From Herbaspirillum sp. Sphag64 (GTDB lineage Bacteria > Pseudomonadota > Gammaproteobacteria > Burkholderiales > Burkholderiaceae_D): a stretch of 64,000 nt of DNA. The position numbers and the translations under genes were made by a program. Below are positions 1 through 8,007 of this stretch, one piece after another. The notes beneath the pieces were generated by a model. The model saw only the letters and a list, made by a program, of their open reading frames with translations, did no database searches and had not been told where the DNA came from. Each line of letters begins with the position of its first letter. Within the stretch, counting starts at the first letter, position 1. Where the stretch lies: contig NZ_JACHYE010000004.1 in NCBI RefSeq assembly GCF_014192645.1, forward strand, positions 235,572 through 299,571. The letters are read 5' to 3'.

Positions 1-836
1 CCGCCGTCGCGGAAATTACCGAACAACAGATCAATATCCCTGTCCAGTTGAAAGAGGGCTCGCCCACCATCCTGAATCTGGTCGGCACTTTATACCGCCC
101 CGAGGGTAATGGTCCCTTTCCCGTGCTGCTGATCAATCATGGCACACCGCGCAACGGTAATGACCGCATTTCCACGACGGACGTTTATCAGGAACAGGCT
201 CATCTGTTTGCGGCCATGGGTTTTGTTGTCATCAATCCGATTCGACGTGGCTACGGTAAGTCAGATGGTCCAGGCAATGACGGCTATCATACTTGTGATG
301 ATCCATATTACTTTGAGGCAGGTCTGGGTAGCGCCCGTGATATCAGTGCTGTCATCGACTACGTCAAGACCCAGCCCTATGTCGACCCCAACCGCATCGT
401 GTTATTAGGTAAATCAACCGGTGGTGTGGCCGTGCTGGCAACGGCCAGCCTTAACAAGCCTGGCGTGATTGGTGTGATCAACTTTGCCGGTGGTCGGGGT
501 TCTCAAACTGCCAGTTTTGTTTGCAATGAAGACCGTCTGGTTGAATCATTTTCTCGCTATGCCAGCACCACGCATGTACCTATGCTCTGGCTGTACGCCA
601 AAAATGACAGGTTCTTTGGTCCAGCACTGGCCAAGCGCTTGCTCAATGCTTATCTCGATCAGCATGTGGATGTTCGTTTTGTCCAATTGCCTTGGTACGG
701 CTCCGATGGACATGCCTTCTTCGATGCGATTAAAAACGCGCCAGAATGGATGAAAGACGTCGGACCATTTCTCAATAGTATCGGAGCCAATCCCGCTCCT
801 TTGTCATCGGGAGCCGGTACCGACGTGAAGCAATAG
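1..836 (+). CDS. Alpha/beta hydrolase, 5'-truncated by the window edge
   Basis: The reading frame is open from base 3 and enters from outside the window, so the true start and any signal peptide are not visible. The product is an alpha/beta hydrolase of the dienelactone-hydrolase/acyl-peptidase-like group. The nucleophile elbow is G-K-S-T-G in LLGKSTGGVAVL, a likely catalytic Asp lies in LYAKNDRFF, and the His lies in GSDGHAFF near the C-terminus. An HGTPRNG segment could form the oxyanion region. The substrate cannot be told. The gene converges on the gntR gene. The 80-base gap between them holds two weak inverted repeats and no clear T-rich terminator. Confidence 0.8.
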   Translation, partial: AVAEITEQQINIPVQLKEGSPTILNLVGTLYRPEGNGPFPVLLINHGTPRNGNDRISTTDVYQEQAHLFAAMGFVVINPIRRGYGKSDGPGNDGYHTCDDPYYFEAGLGSARDISAVIDYVKTQPYVDPNRIVLLGKSTGGVAVLATASLNKPGVIGVINFAGGRGSQTASFVCNEDRLVESFSRYASTTHVPMLWLYAKNDRFFGPALAKRLLNAYLDQHVDVRFVQLPWYGSDGHAFFDAIKNAPEWMKDVGPFLNSIGANPAPLSSGAGTDVKQ

Positions 837-850
837 CATCAAACAGATAT

Positions 851-894
851 ATGCACCTGTCGATAGCCGACTGGTGCATTGATGAAATTTCATC
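851..894. terminator. Possible weak bidirectional terminator region between convergent genes
   Basis: A 7-bp stem (ATGCACC at 851-857 with GGTGCAT at 873-879) is followed by a perfect 14-bp palindrome, GATGAAATTTCATC, at 881-894. No strong T run follows either, so termination here is only a guess based on the convergent gene order. Confidence 0.3.
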
Positions 895-916
895 TGAATT
901 TTAAGGAGCCTCGACG

Positions 917-1654
917 TCACGACCGTTTCAACAGCATGGATACGGAGAATCGTTCCGCTGGATGAATTGATATCGAGACTTCGAATACACTTCCCGTCGC
1001 ATCCGAATACCAGCGGATGATCTTTAGTGCTGTCGTGCCGACAGCCACCTGCAACGAATGCGCCATCGGTTCGTCTATCGTCACGGCACGGATTTCCTGT
1101 TCTATCTGTTCTATTCGCCTGCCGTAGCGTGTTTCTATCAATGTGCTGATCAGCACACCCGGCGAATGGCGGACGATCTCGGCAATTTCTGCGTAAGCCG
1201 GCGCAATGTAGACGTCTGTCCAGCCAACCGGTAAGCGATCATTGGCGCTATTCATGCGCAGGCTGGAGATGCATATCCATGAACTTCCCGCCTCACACCG
1301 CAGGTCTTTCGCCAGATCCCCTTCGATTTTTTTACTCGCTACGCCTTGCAGCTTGCGCACGTGGGTATTGCCGAACTGAATGAGGTCGTCCAGCGATGCG
1401 AGCGATGGCCTGAACTCATTGGTCGGCCGGGCCGATTCCACGCGCGTTCCGACATTTTTTTTACGAGACACCAGACCTAGTTGTTGTAATTCGTGCAACG
1501 CGGCGCGTACGGTATGGCGGCTGGTCGCGTAGTGATGACACAGCTCCATTTCAGTAGGGAGAAGGCTGCCGACGGGGAAGCGTCCGGAGCTGATGCTTTC
1601 AGTCAGGTGCTGCGCAATATCGACGAAATTGGATTTTGTTGGCAAAGAGTTCAT
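917..1654 (-). CDS. GntR-family (HutC/UTRA-type) transcriptional regulator
   Basis: A 245-aa DNA-binding regulator. An N-terminal winged helix (about residues 10-75, with AEMEL-type turn PTEMELCHHYATSRHTVR and wing GLVSRKKNVGTRVE) is followed by a UTRA ligand-binding domain of the HutC subfamily. I chose the ATG at 1654 (MNSLPTKSNF) because the upstream in-frame extension runs through two palindromic operator-like sites and has no domain match. The gene is divergent from the lyase-symporter-chemoreceptor-fumarase cluster and probably controls it. The two palindromes at 1695-1738 lie between the two starts. The effector is unknown; a dicarboxylate or N-substituted amino acid would fit the neighbours. 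Confidence 0.88.
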   Translation of the reverse strand: MNSLPTKSNFVDIAQHLTESISSGRFPVGSLLPTEMELCHHYATSRHTVRAALHELQQLGLVSRKKNVGTRVESARPTNEFRPSLASLDDLIQFGNTHVRKLQGVASKKIEGDLAKDLRCEAGSSWICISSLRMNSANDRLPVGWTDVYIAPAYAEIAEIVRHSPGVLISTLIETRYGRRIEQIEQEIRAVTIDEPMAHSLQVAVGTTALKIIRWYSDATGSVFEVSISIHPAERFSVSMLLKRS

Positions 1655-1694
1655 AAGGCAATTATGCCGCGGAAGTCTAAATACGTGTTGCGTT

Positions 1695-1738
1695 ATATGT
1701 TCGAACATATTATATTTATTATGTCCGAACATAATAAA
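1695..1738. promoter_or_regulatory. Tandem GntR operator: two TGTYCGAACA palindromes
   Basis: Positions 1695-1710 form a perfect 16-bp palindrome centred on TGTTCGAACA. Positions 1715-1738 form a 24-bp palindrome with a single mismatched pair, centred on TGTCCGAACA. The centres are 24 bp apart. Both lie between the divergent gntR gene and the lyase gene, as expected for an operator that serves both promoters. That GntR is the ligand is an inference from position. Confidence 0.72.
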
Positions 1739-1803
1739 AATTCACGGACGAGACCAATTCCTTGCGTTGTTCTTACATGCTTCAACATATACATAGGCCT
1801 TTT

Positions 1804-3180
1804 ATGTCGATTTCAGCTTTTCCGACAGCTAGCACGGTTGTCGACTCCATTTTGTTTCGTGATGCGTTTGGGACGGCGGCGATGCGCAAGCTGTTCTCTG
1901 ACCACGCCTTGATTCAACGCTACATTGATGTGGAGGTCGCCCTGGCGAAAGCGGAAGCCCGCGTTGGTGTGATCCCGGCAGACGCAGCGCTGGTCATCGC
2001 CAAAGAATCGACCATCGAACGTATCGACTTTGAACATATGCGTCATGAGACTGACATCGTCGGTTATCCCATTCTGCCGCTGGTACACCAATTGGTGGCC
2101 ATGTGTGGTGAGGCCGGGCGCTATGTACACTGGGGCGCGACCACACAAGACATCATGGACACGGCGGTCGCACTGCAAGTGCGCGATGCGCTGCTGATCG
2201 TGGCCGACGAAGTGCGCGAACTGCGCAAGATATTGGCCGATCTGGCGGCCAGGCATCGTGACACGCCGATGGCGGGGCGCACCCACCTGCAGCAAGCTTT
2301 GCCGGTCACATTCGGCTATAAGGTGGCGATCTGGCTGGCCATGTTCGACCGTCATCAGCAGCGTCTGGCCGAGTTGTATCCACGCGTTGCGGTGGTTGAA
2401 TTTGCCGGTGCGGCAGGAACGCTGGCGTCGCTGGGTGACAAAGGATTTGAAGTGCAGCGTGCGTTGGCCGAAGAGCTCGATCTCGGCGTACCGGCGACGA
2501 CGTGGCATGTCGCTCGTGACGGGTTTGCAGAGGCTATCAATTTACTGGCATTGGTCACCGGTTCACTAGGCAAGATTGCCCTCGACATCATGATCATGGC
2601 ATCGACTGAATTCGGCGAAGTCTATGAGCCTTTTGTCAAAGGTCGCGGCGCTAGCAGCACCATGCCGCAAAAACGCAATCCAATTTCCAGCGAACTGATG
2701 CTGGCCGCGTCCAAGGCCGTACGCCAGCATGCAGGCCTGATGGTCGACGCCATGGTGCAGGACTTCGAGCGCGCCACAGGACCATGGCATGCTGAATGGA
2801 TCGCCATCCCCGAGAGTTTTATCCTGACCGCTGGTGCCCTCCATCAAGCCAAATTCGCACTGGGTGGCTTGATCGTCGATGCCGCGCGGATGAAGGCCAA
2901 TCTGGGCATCAGCAAGGGCCTCATTGTTGCCGAAGCGGTGATGATGGGCATGGCACCGTTGATCGGTCGCCAGCAGGCGCACGATATCGTCTACGACGCC
3001 TGTCGCAGTGCCAACGAAAACGGTGGTTCGCTGGCCGATGCGCTGGCCGCGATGCCTCAGGTGACGCAGCATTTTGATCGGGCCACGATTGATCGTTTGA
3101 CGAACCCTGAAAACTATCTGGGTCTCGCTCCACACATGGTGGATCAGGCCCTTAAGTTATCCCGTGAGGTCAAGGCCTGA
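1804..3180 (+). CDS. PcaB/adenylosuccinate-lyase-like lyase (fumarase/aspartase superfamily)
   Basis: A 458-aa cytosolic enzyme of the fumarase/aspartase superfamily, closest in motifs to 3-carboxy-cis,cis-muconate cycloisomerase and adenylosuccinate lyase. The three superfamily regions are visible: HWGATTQDIMDTA, GRTHLQQALPVTFG, and the signature loop GASSTMPQKRNP that carries the catalytic serine. Members cleave C-N or C-O bonds to give fumarate, or cycloisomerise muconates. No other protocatechuate-pathway gene is near, while a dicarboxylate/amino-acid symporter (20 bases downstream), a chemoreceptor and a fumarase follow. I infer a C-N lyase acting on an N-succinyl compound, of the iminodisuccinate or EDDS lyase kind. 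The start is ATG 1804 (MSISAFP), although an in-frame ATG exists at 1762. Function within the superfamily is uncertain. Confidence 0.82.
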   Translation: MSISAFPTASTVVDSILFRDAFGTAAMRKLFSDHALIQRYIDVEVALAKAEARVGVIPADAALVIAKESTIERIDFEHMRHETDIVGYPILPLVHQLVAMCGEAGRYVHWGATTQDIMDTAVALQVRDALLIVADEVRELRKILADLAARHRDTPMAGRTHLQQALPVTFGYKVAIWLAMFDRHQQRLAELYPRVAVVEFAGAAGTLASLGDKGFEVQRALAEELDLGVPATTWHVARDGFAEAINLLALVTGSLGKIALDIMIMASTEFGEVYEPFVKGRGASSTMPQKRNPISSELMLAASKAVRQHAGLMVDAMVQDFERATGPWHAEWIAIPESFILTAGALHQAKFALGGLIVDAARMKANLGISKGLIVAEAVMMGMAPLIGRQQAHDIVYDACRSANENGGSLADALAAMPQVTQHFDRATIDRLTNPENYLGLAPHMVDQALKLSREVKA

Positions 3181-3199
3181 TCGGGGCGGAGGAGACATA

Positions 3200-4555
3200 A
3201 TGAATACAACGTCTAAAAAAATACCTTGGTATCGCAAGCTCGGTATGCAAGTGTTGGTGTCGCTGGTACTCGGCATCGCGGTCGGCTTTTTGTTCCCGAC
3301 ATTCTCGATACAGCTAAAACTACTGGGAGATATGTTTCTATCTCTCATCAAAGCTGGTGTGGCACCGCTGGTTTTCTTGACCATTGTCCACGGGATCGCC
3401 TCTGCAGGTGACGTCAAGAGCGCAGGCCGCGTTGGCTGGCGCTCCATCGTCTACTTCGAAGTCGTCTCAACGATTGCGCTGGTGATCGGGATGCTAGCGG
3501 GGAATTTGCTTGAACTTGGCAGCAACATGAGCCACCTGACCGCAGGCGCAGTGCCACCGGCCGTGGGGAAGGCGCAAACGCAAAGCTTCCTGTCGTTCAT
3601 GATGCACATTGTGCCGGACAATTTCATCGGGGCCTTTGCCAAGGGCGAACTGTTGCAAGTCGTGGTGCTGGCCGTGATGGTCGGCATCGGGATTCTGGCT
3701 ATTCCCGATGCACGTCGAGAAAAAGTCAATGTGGGGCTGGATTACATTTCGGAAGTGCTGTTTTCTTTCATCAATCTGGTGATGAAACTGGCACCCATTG
3801 GCACATTCGGTGCAGTTGCCTATTCCGTGGGTAGCAATGGTACGGCCGTGTTGGTGGCGTTAGCACAATTGGTGCTGGGTTTCTATGGTGTGATCATTCT
3901 ATTTCTGGCGGTGGTGCTCGGTTCTATCGCCAGGCTTGCGGGTTTCAGCCTGTGGCGCTTCTTGCGTTACATCAAGGAAGAGATCTTCATCGTACTCGGT
4001 ACGGCATCTTCTGAAAGTGCCTTGCCGCGTCTGCTCATCAAGCTCGAACGTCTGGGGTGCGCTAAACAGACGGTCGGCCTGGTGCTGCCTACCGGTTACG
4101 CCTTCAATCTCGACGGCACTTCGATTTTCATGGCAATGGGAGTGATGTTCATCTCGCACGCGTATGGTATTCCTCTCGGCCTGGATCAACAGATTGGCAT
4201 TTTGCTGCTGATGTTGTTGACCTCCAAAGGCGCCGCGACGGTATCGGGAGGTTCTTTCGTGGTGTTTGCCGCGACCGTCACGTCGACCGGCGTTCTTCCG
4301 CTGGAAGGTCTGGCGGTTATTTTTGGCGTCTATCGTTTCTTGTCGATGGCAATTGCCACCTGCAACACGATCGGTAACAGCGTCGCAACCGTTGTCGTGG
4401 CGAAATGGTCGGGGACGTTCGATGCCGCTGCGGCGGATCAGCATCTCCATCCGGAACGCTATCCGCAGATGGCGGAGGTGGATGAAGGTTTTAATAGCCT
4501 CAATGACGCGATGAGCGTGAGCAGAATCAGTCAACCGCAAGACGTCAACATGTAG
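3200..4555 (+). CDS. Dicarboxylate/amino acid:cation symporter (DAACS family, GltP/DctA-like)
   Basis: A 451-aa inner-membrane protein with the DAACS fold: about eight membrane helices plus two re-entrant hairpins. Family marks include the serine-rich hairpin in GTASSESALPRLL, the TM7 stretch PTGYAFNLDGTSIF, and the second hairpin TSKGAATVSGGSFVV. Members import glutamate, aspartate or C4-dicarboxylates with H+ or Na+. The ATG at 3200 follows a good GGAGGA ribosome site. The gene lies 19 bases behind the lyase gene and is probably in its operon, so it likely imports the lyase substrate or a related dicarboxylate. Confidence 0.92.
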   Translation: MNTTSKKIPWYRKLGMQVLVSLVLGIAVGFLFPTFSIQLKLLGDMFLSLIKAGVAPLVFLTIVHGIASAGDVKSAGRVGWRSIVYFEVVSTIALVIGMLAGNLLELGSNMSHLTAGAVPPAVGKAQTQSFLSFMMHIVPDNFIGAFAKGELLQVVVLAVMVGIGILAIPDARREKVNVGLDYISEVLFSFINLVMKLAPIGTFGAVAYSVGSNGTAVLVALAQLVLGFYGVIILFLAVVLGSIARLAGFSLWRFLRYIKEEIFIVLGTASSESALPRLLIKLERLGCAKQTVGLVLPTGYAFNLDGTSIFMAMGVMFISHAYGIPLGLDQQIGILLLMLLTSKGAATVSGGSFVVFAATVTSTGVLPLEGLAVIFGVYRFLSMAIATCNTIGNSVATVVVAKWSGTFDAAAADQHLHPERYPQMAEVDEGFNSLNDAMSVSRISQPQDVNM

Positions 4556-4691
4556 TGCTGGTTGATCAACGCGCGATAAAGCGAACCGGTCTGTCCTATC
4601 GTTTAACCACCGAAGGATTGATCGGTTTTTATCCCTAACTCTTTCGGATATGGCGCTTCTTTTCATCGTGAGCGCCTCAGTGAGGCAGAAA

Positions 4692-6266
4692 ATGTTGTCA
4701 AGAATATCGATCAAAGCACGCATCACCGGCGCCATTTCTACGCTGGTATTACTGCTGATCGTCGTCGGTGTGATCGGTCAGATATCCAATCGGGCAGGTG
4801 AAGTGGCCTTGCATGAAACCTATTCCGTTCAACTGGCTTCGGCACTGGCGATCGGTGAATCCAAGTACAACCTTACCGTTGCCCGCATCGCCATTGATCG
4901 AGCCTTGCTGCATCCCGAATCAGGTGACATCAAGGCACTGGTCGACAAGACCAGAGATTACCTGAAGGTGTCCGACAAGGCCTGGCGTCGTTATCTGGAG
5001 TTGCCCAAGTCCGCAGAAGAGAGCGTTATCGCTGACGATGTGACAAGCAAACGCAACACCTTCATTCAACAGGCGATAGAGCCCACGTTGGCCGCATTGT
5101 TGAGCAAGGACACGGTATCGGCTGACAAGATCACCATGCAGATTGCTCCGCCTCTGGCGTTGGCGTTCACCAAAGGGGGAACCCAACTTGATCAGTATCT
5201 TCTCAGGCATGGTCAGGAAAATTATGATGGTTTCAGTAGCGAGTTTCGCACCGTGGGTTTCATCTCCATCGGCATGATCGTCCTCGGCATTGTCGTCGGA
5301 GTGCTTTGTGGATGGGGTTTGCAGCGCGCCATTGCGCGTCCTCTGAATCAGGCATTGTTGCATTTTTCAGCGATCGCAGCAGGAGATCTGAGCCGGCATA
5401 TTTCCATCCAGTCCCAAGATGAAATGGGAAAATTGATGAGCGGTCTGAAAGACATGCGAGATGGATTGCGTGCCACTGTCACTACCGTGCGCCAGTCGAC
5501 CGATTCGATGGCAACGGCGACAAGTCAGATTGCATCAGGCAATGCTGATCTCTCTCAGCGCACGGAAGCGCAGGCCGCCTCGCTGGAGCAGACCGCTGCC
5601 AGCATGGAAGAATTGACCGGTACTGTGCGACAGAATTCGGAGAGCGCGCGTCAGGCAAACACCATCGCCAGCGAGGCCGAATCGATTGCTATGCGCGGTG
5701 GAGAAGTGACCGATAAGGTAGTGCATACCATGCGCGACATACAAAGCAGTTCAAACCAGATGTCGGCCATCATCAGCGTGATTGACGGCATTGCATTTCA
5801 GACCAATATTCTTGCGCTCAACGCTGCCGTCGAAGCTGCACGCGCCGGCGAGCAAGGACGGGGCTTCGCAGTGGTCGCCAGCGAAGTGCGAGGCCTGGCG
5901 CAACGTTCTGCCATCGCGGCCAAAGAGATCAAGCAGCTCATTGACGCATCGGTTGATAAAGTCGACAGCGGTACTTTGCTGGTGGAGCAGGCTGGTGTCA
6001 CCATGCAGGAAGTCACCGATGCCGTGCGCAAAGTAAGCGCCATCATTCGCGAAATTTCACTCGCCTCCGATGAACAAAAAGACGGCATCGATCAGATCAA
6101 TAAGGCGGTAGCGCAAATGGATGGAGTCACCCAGCAGAATGCCGCACTGGTGGAGGAGGCGGCGGCAGCAGCAATGTCGCTACAAGAGCAGGCGCGGACG
6201 TTGCAAGGGGCGGTTGCGAAGTTTCAATACAACAGCGCTGACGGCTTGTCTGTTTTCTCTCGCTAA
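4692..6266 (+). CDS. Methyl-accepting chemotaxis protein, 4-helix-bundle type
   Basis: A 524-aa chemoreceptor. TM1 is at about residues 11-30, a helical periplasmic domain of about 160 residues follows, TM2 is at about 190-210, then HAMP at about 211-263 and the methyl-accepting cytoplasmic domain. The hairpin tip [20 protein letters not shown] is intact. No C-terminal NWETF-like CheR tether is present. The ATG at 4692 (MLSRISIK) places the basic N-terminus directly before TM1; an upstream in-frame start at 4650 would add a poor extension. It sits between a dicarboxylate symporter and fumarase and may sense the same compound that they handle. Confidence 0.92.
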   Translation: MLSRISIKARITGAISTLVLLLIVVGVIGQISNRAGEVALHETYSVQLASALAIGESKYNLTVARIAIDRALLHPESGDIKALVDKTRDYLKVSDKAWRRYLELPKSAEESVIADDVTSKRNTFIQQAIEPTLAALLSKDTVSADKITMQIAPPLALAFTKGGTQLDQYLLRHGQENYDGFSSEFRTVGFISIGMIVLGIVVGVLCGWGLQRAIARPLNQALLHFSAIAAGDLSRHISIQSQDEMGKLMSGLKDMRDGLRATVTTVRQSTDSMATATSQIASGNADLSQRTEAQAASLEQTAASMEELTGTVRQNSESARQANTIASEAESIAMRGGEVTDKVVHTMRDIQSSSNQMSAIISVIDGIAFQTNILALNAAVEAARAGEQGRGFAVVASEVRGLAQRSAIAAKEIKQLIDASVDKVDSGTLLVEQAGVTMQEVTDAVRKVSAIIREISLASDEQKDGIDQINKAVAQMDGVTQQNAALVEEAAAAAMSLQEQARTLQGAVAKFQYNSADGLSVFSR

Positions 6267-6331
6267 ATCATTGCACTGTCGTCCTGTTGAGTGGATGCAT
6301 CGTCATTGTATTGAATTGCACTGGATTGAAC

Positions 6332-7723
6332 ATGATCAAGTCACGTATCGAATATGACGCTTTTGGCCCTGTCGACGTTCCGGCCGATAAATATTGGGGC
6401 GCGCAGACACAGCGCGCGTTGGCCGTATTTGAGGTTGGTGAAGAACGTTTTCCCGCCTGTCTGTTGCATGCATTCGGATTGCAAAAAATGGCCGCAGCAC
6501 GTGCCAACCAGCGCTGCGGTGTGCTTGAGGCCACGATCGCGAATGCCATCATCAGCGCCGCAAGTGAGTTACGGGAGGGGCGCTACGATGAGCACTTTCC
6601 GCTCACGATATGGCAGACCGGTTCGGGCACGCAAACCAATATGAATGCCAACGAAGTGATCGCTAATCGGGCTAATGTGTTGTTGGGACAGCCCTTGGGC
6701 ACGAAATCGCCAGTTCACCCCAATGATCATGTCAATGCCTCGCAATCTTCCAATGACAGCTTTCCGACAGTGATGCATCTGGTTACCTTACTGGAGTTGG
6801 AGGAGCGGCTCAAGCCTGCGCTGGCATTGTTGCGCGATAGCCTGCAAGAGCGTGCGACTGCTTTCGCCGATGTGTTGAAGATCGCACGCACGCATCTCAT
6901 GGATGCCGTTCCCATGACGATGGGACAGAGTTTCGACGCATTTTCTCATCAGATCGGTCATGCGATTGATCGTTTGGATGCGACCATGTCACGCCTGTTG
7001 TCTTTGCCGCAAGGTGGTACGGCAGCTGGGACTGGGTTGAATGCTCCCCCCAATTTTGATCACCTTTTTTGTGAAGAAATCAGTGCCCTGACCGATCACT
7101 GTTTTTCTCCCAATCCATCCAAGTTCGAGGGAATGGCATCGCATGACGCACTGGTCGAAGTATCCGGTGCACTCAATGTGCTGGCGACGTCATTGATCAA
7201 GATTGCCAACGACATTCGCTGGCTCGGTTCCGGGCCACGTTGTGGTCTCGGTGAATTAAAAATTCCTGACGACGGCCTTACCAGCTCGATCATGCCCGGC
7301 AAACGTAATCCGACCATTGCAGAAGTATTGGCACAGGCCTGCATGCAAGTGATGGGCAACCACGCGACGATCACCATCGCCAACGCCTCCGGCAATTTTG
7401 AATTGAACGTTGCCAAACCGGTATTAATTAACAATCTGTTGCAGTCGATTCGTGTGATAGCGGATGCCGCACGCGTGTTTGCACGGCGACTGGTGCAGGG
7501 ACTGGAAGTAGATGCGGTGCGGCTGGTAGCGAATATCGACAATGCGCTACTGCAAGTGACCGCGCTGAATCCGATTCTCGGTTACGACAAGGTCGCACAG
7601 ATTACCGCGAAGGCACTGGCAGAGGGCATCACGCCCCGCGCGGCGACCTTGTCGCTGGGTTTGCTCGATGCAGCCACTTATGACCGTGAGGTGAGTGCGG
7701 CGAAGCTGGCCGGGTTGAATTAG
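6332..7723 (+). CDS. fumC: Class II fumarate hydratase
   Basis: A 463-aa homotetrameric fumarase that interconverts fumarate and L-malate. Visible motifs are GSGTQTNMNANE, HPNDHVNASQSSND (B-site region), RTHLMDAVPMTMGQ (catalytic His) and the signature SSIMPGKRNP. The last differs from the usual SSIMPGKVNP by Arg for Val. The substrate-binding SQSSND and the catalytic serine loop are intact. The ATG at 6332 (MIKSRIEYDAFG) matches the family start. It lies 65 bases behind the chemoreceptor and probably disposes of fumarate made by the upstream lyase. A related C-N lyase role is less likely but possible given the altered signature. Confidence 0.88.
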   Translation: MIKSRIEYDAFGPVDVPADKYWGAQTQRALAVFEVGEERFPACLLHAFGLQKMAAARANQRCGVLEATIANAIISAASELREGRYDEHFPLTIWQTGSGTQTNMNANEVIANRANVLLGQPLGTKSPVHPNDHVNASQSSNDSFPTVMHLVTLLELEERLKPALALLRDSLQERATAFADVLKIARTHLMDAVPMTMGQSFDAFSHQIGHAIDRLDATMSRLLSLPQGGTAAGTGLNAPPNFDHLFCEEISALTDHCFSPNPSKFEGMASHDALVEVSGALNVLATSLIKIANDIRWLGSGPRCGLGELKIPDDGLTSSIMPGKRNPTIAEVLAQACMQVMGNHATITIANASGNFELNVAKPVLINNLLQSIRVIADAARVFARRLVQGLEVDAVRLVANIDNALLQVTALNPILGYDKVAQITAKALAEGITPRAATLSLGLLDAATYDREVSAAKLAGLN

Positions 7724-7771
7724 TCTTGCTTCGTCTAGATGTTACTTTGCAGCTGTTGCTGTTTTGCTAGC

Positions 7772-7797
7772 AGCTAGCATTTCTCCCTATGCTAGCT
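7772..7797 (+). terminator. Hairpin after fumC (possible terminator)
   Basis: A perfect 9-bp inverted repeat, AGCTAGCAT at 7772-7780 and ATGCTAGCT at 7789-7797, with an 8-base loop, 49 bases after the fumC stop. It is followed by TATTACT rather than a T run, so it may act as a transcript end or a processing site. A third partial copy (TGCTAG at 7766) allows an alternative pairing. Confidence 0.45.
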
Positions 7798-8007
7798 TAT
7801 TACTAAGCTTTAGAGTCCGTCAGCGTAGAGAAGGCAGTGTGAACGCTTATCTTCGTTACCAGACATCCCTCCTGCATCTACAAACCAAAAACATTTTTTG
7901 GTCTGAACCTGATACTAGCTGCTGTATTGAAAACCGTGTATCAGTGACACTACTGCGCTCAGATACCGGTTTCTAATTATTCCAATACATAACACGCGGA
8001 GACAGAT
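7798..8007 (+). promoter_or_regulatory. Intergenic promoter region of the MFS gene with an A/T inverted repeat
   Basis: This stretch holds no convincing gene; a 70-codon frame here shows no domain or start signal. An 8-bp inverted repeat, ACCAAAAA at 7884-7891 and TTTTTGGT at 7895-7902 with a 3-base spacer, lies about 110 bases ahead of the MFS start and could be a regulator site or a bent-DNA element. The ribosome site CGCGGAGA precedes the GTG start at 8008. Confidence 0.4.

Noticed and set aside
1804..3180. Naming the lyase pcaB (carboxymuconate cycloisomerase)
   Set aside because: The motifs allow it, but no other protocatechuate gene is present, and the symporter and fumarase neighbours fit a fumarate-releasing C-N lyase better.
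3899..4735. 278-codon open frame opposite the symporter gene and into the chemoreceptor promoter region
   Set aside because: The translation is rich in His, Arg and Gln with no fold signature and opposes a transporter gene with strong motifs.
7764..7976. 70-codon frame between fumC and the MFS gene
   Set aside because: It overlaps the hairpin and inverted repeat of the promoter region, has no ribosome site, and shows no similarity that I recognise.
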